From an uncultured Alphaproteobacteria bacterium (GTDB lineage Bacteria > Pseudomonadota > Alphaproteobacteria > Rhizobiales > Rhizobiaceae), in assembly GCA_929200335.1 (NCBI GenBank), contig CAKMZG010000128.1:1-5494 (forward strand): DNA of 5,494 nucleotides, written 5' to 3'. Positions 4,543-5,494 of the stretch are shown here, in pieces. The notes under the pieces are model-generated. The model was not told the DNA's origin. It did no database searches and worked only from the letters and a program-made list of their open reading frames with translations. Position numbers and translations under genes: made by a program. How positions within the stretch are numbered: position 1 is the first letter of the stretch; each line of letters opens with the position of its first letter.

Positions 4543-5494
4543 TTGGCTAAATCACTCACCAGCGTCGGTTCAATTAATAAAGATCTCAGCTATGAAGCGC
4601 CAAAGGCAGATGAATGCTTTGTGCATCTGCGTGCGCGTTCGGCTTATTCTTTGCTGGAAGGCGCCATAAAGCTGGATAAATTAATGGCCTTAGCCATTGA
4701 GGATGATCAGCCAGCCCTTGCGCTTTGCGATACCAATAACCTTTTTGGTGCGTTGGAGTTTTCTATTAAAGCGGCGGGCAAGGGATTGCAGCCCATTATT
4801 GGTGTAACCCTAGAGATCGATGTAGAACAAGCTGATGTAGCAGATAATAATTCAAAATCTGATAAGCATGCAGGGCAGGTTAATCTTTTGGGCTATCCCA
4901 AGATTGCACTGCTTGCTATGGATAATGAGGGTTATGATAACCTGCTAAAACTTGTATCTTGCGCTTATTTAGATGTGGAAGATGGTGCGCGTCCCCATAT
5001 TACCCAAAATCTGTTAGAGCGCTATAATGCTGGATTAATTGCGCTCACAGGTGGTCCTGATGGCCCGATTAATCAAGCAATACTGCAAGGACAAGAAACA
5101 AAGGGCGAAGCCCATTTAGATAGGTTCCATGCGATTTTTAAAGATCGTCTTTATGTGGAGCTGCAACGTCCTGATAACTATAATGTGGCTATCGAAAAGC
5201 AATTGTTAAAATTTGCCTATGATAAGGCCATTCCCATTGTTGCAACCAATGAAATCTATTTTGCAAAGCGTGAAGACTATGAAGCCCATGATGCTTTAAT
5301 TTGTATCGCTGAGGGGCGCATGGTAGTGGAGGATGATCGCCGAAAATTAACAGCTTCACACCATATGATCTCTCGAAAAGAGATGGTAAAACTGTTTAAA
5401 GATTTGCCAGAAGCGATTGAAAATACAATTGAAATTGCTAAGCGTTGCGCGGTTAAAGTTGAGACTAAGGCGCCTATTTTGCCATCATTTACAG
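4543..5494 (+). CDS. dnaE: DNA polymerase III subunit alpha, N-terminal part (cut by the window end)
   Basis: This is the catalytic subunit of the replicative DNA polymerase III holoenzyme. Only the first ~317 residues are present, out of roughly 1150 in the family, and the frame stays open to the right edge. It covers the PHP domain and the start of the palm region. The N-terminal PHP block FVHLRARSAYSLLEGAIKL begins near residue 28, followed by ALAIEDDQPALALCDTNNLFGALEFS and GLQPIIGVTLEID. Later family blocks are RPDNYNVAIEKQL, IPIVATNEIYFAKREDYEAHDALICIAEG and the P-I-L-P-S-F at the end. There is no in-frame ATG before residue 48, which already lies inside the PHP domain. TTG 4543 is therefore the best start, with a weak GGA eight bases upstream; the frame is also open further upstream. 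An acidic, low-complexity insert (EIDVEQADVADNNSKSDK) occupies a loop that varies in the family. Lone dnaE behind its own terminator and promoter suggests a separate transcript. Confidence 0.95.
   Translation, partial: MAKSLTSVGSINKDLSYEAPKADECFVHLRARSAYSLLEGAIKLDKLMALAIEDDQPALALCDTNNLFGALEFSIKAAGKGLQPIIGVTLEIDVEQADVADNNSKSDKHAGQVNLLGYPKIALLAMDNEGYDNLLKLVSCAYLDVEDGARPHITQNLLERYNAGLIALTGGPDGPINQAILQGQETKGEAHLDRFHAIFKDRLYVELQRPDNYNVAIEKQLLKFAYDKAIPIVATNEIYFAKREDYEAHDALICIAEGRMVVEDDRRKLTASHHMISRKEMVKLFKDLPEAIENTIEIAKRCAVKVETKAPILPSFT

Overview
The window looks like chromosomal DNA from a moderately AT-rich alphaproteobacterium. The gene set points that way: folate/FAD-dependent TrmFO, a valine-degradation pair (isobutyryl-CoA dehydrogenase-like enzyme and 3-hydroxyisobutyrate dehydrogenase), and a DnaE whose N-terminus has the alphaproteobacterial look (HLRARSAYSLLEGA, CDTNNLFGALEF). 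The genus cannot be fixed from the sequence alone.

Layout. Positions 101-1534 (minus) hold trmFO. Its stop codon overlaps a possible TTG-started, membrane-like reading frame that runs off the left edge. Positions 1535-2056 contain no protein gene but are highly structured. Next to trmFO is a degenerate 15-17 bp tandem repeat (about 1609-1703). It runs into three successive hairpins (1695-1804) that, read on the minus strand, carry UCCUCCC-type (anti-Shine-Dalgarno) sequence in their loops, and the last hairpin ends in a U tract like an intrinsic terminator. This is the signature of the alphaproteobacterial 'cuckoo'/CcsR/alpha-r14 class of small RNAs, and it is the most interesting item in the window. 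An AT-rich stretch follows, with a candidate promoter and an 18 bp operator-like palindrome (2003-2020) just before the next gene.

Positions 2057-3180 and 3257-4144 (plus) hold the two valine-degradation genes, probably one operon. The dehydrogenase has an intact body, but its first 17 codons are in a different frame from the rest. The break lies at an A6 run (2102-2107), and about five residues of the first helix are also missing. It is either a recent pseudogene, an assembly or homopolymer artefact, or a gene using slippage or an internal start.

Positions 4145-4542 hold no protein gene. They contain hairpins, a strong plus-strand terminator (4296-4343), a pair of REP-like repeats with a palindrome (4348-4417) and a weak candidate dnaE promoter. 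Positions 4543-5494 are the 5' part of dnaE, the replicative DNA polymerase III alpha subunit, starting at a TTG and running off the right edge.

Functionally, the two central enzymes act in valine/isobutyrate catabolism: oxidation of isobutyryl-CoA, and later of 3-hydroxyisobutyrate to methylmalonate semialdehyde. The hydratase and hydrolase that connect them are not encoded here. The flanking trmFO and dnaE are housekeeping genes with no evident link to this pathway.
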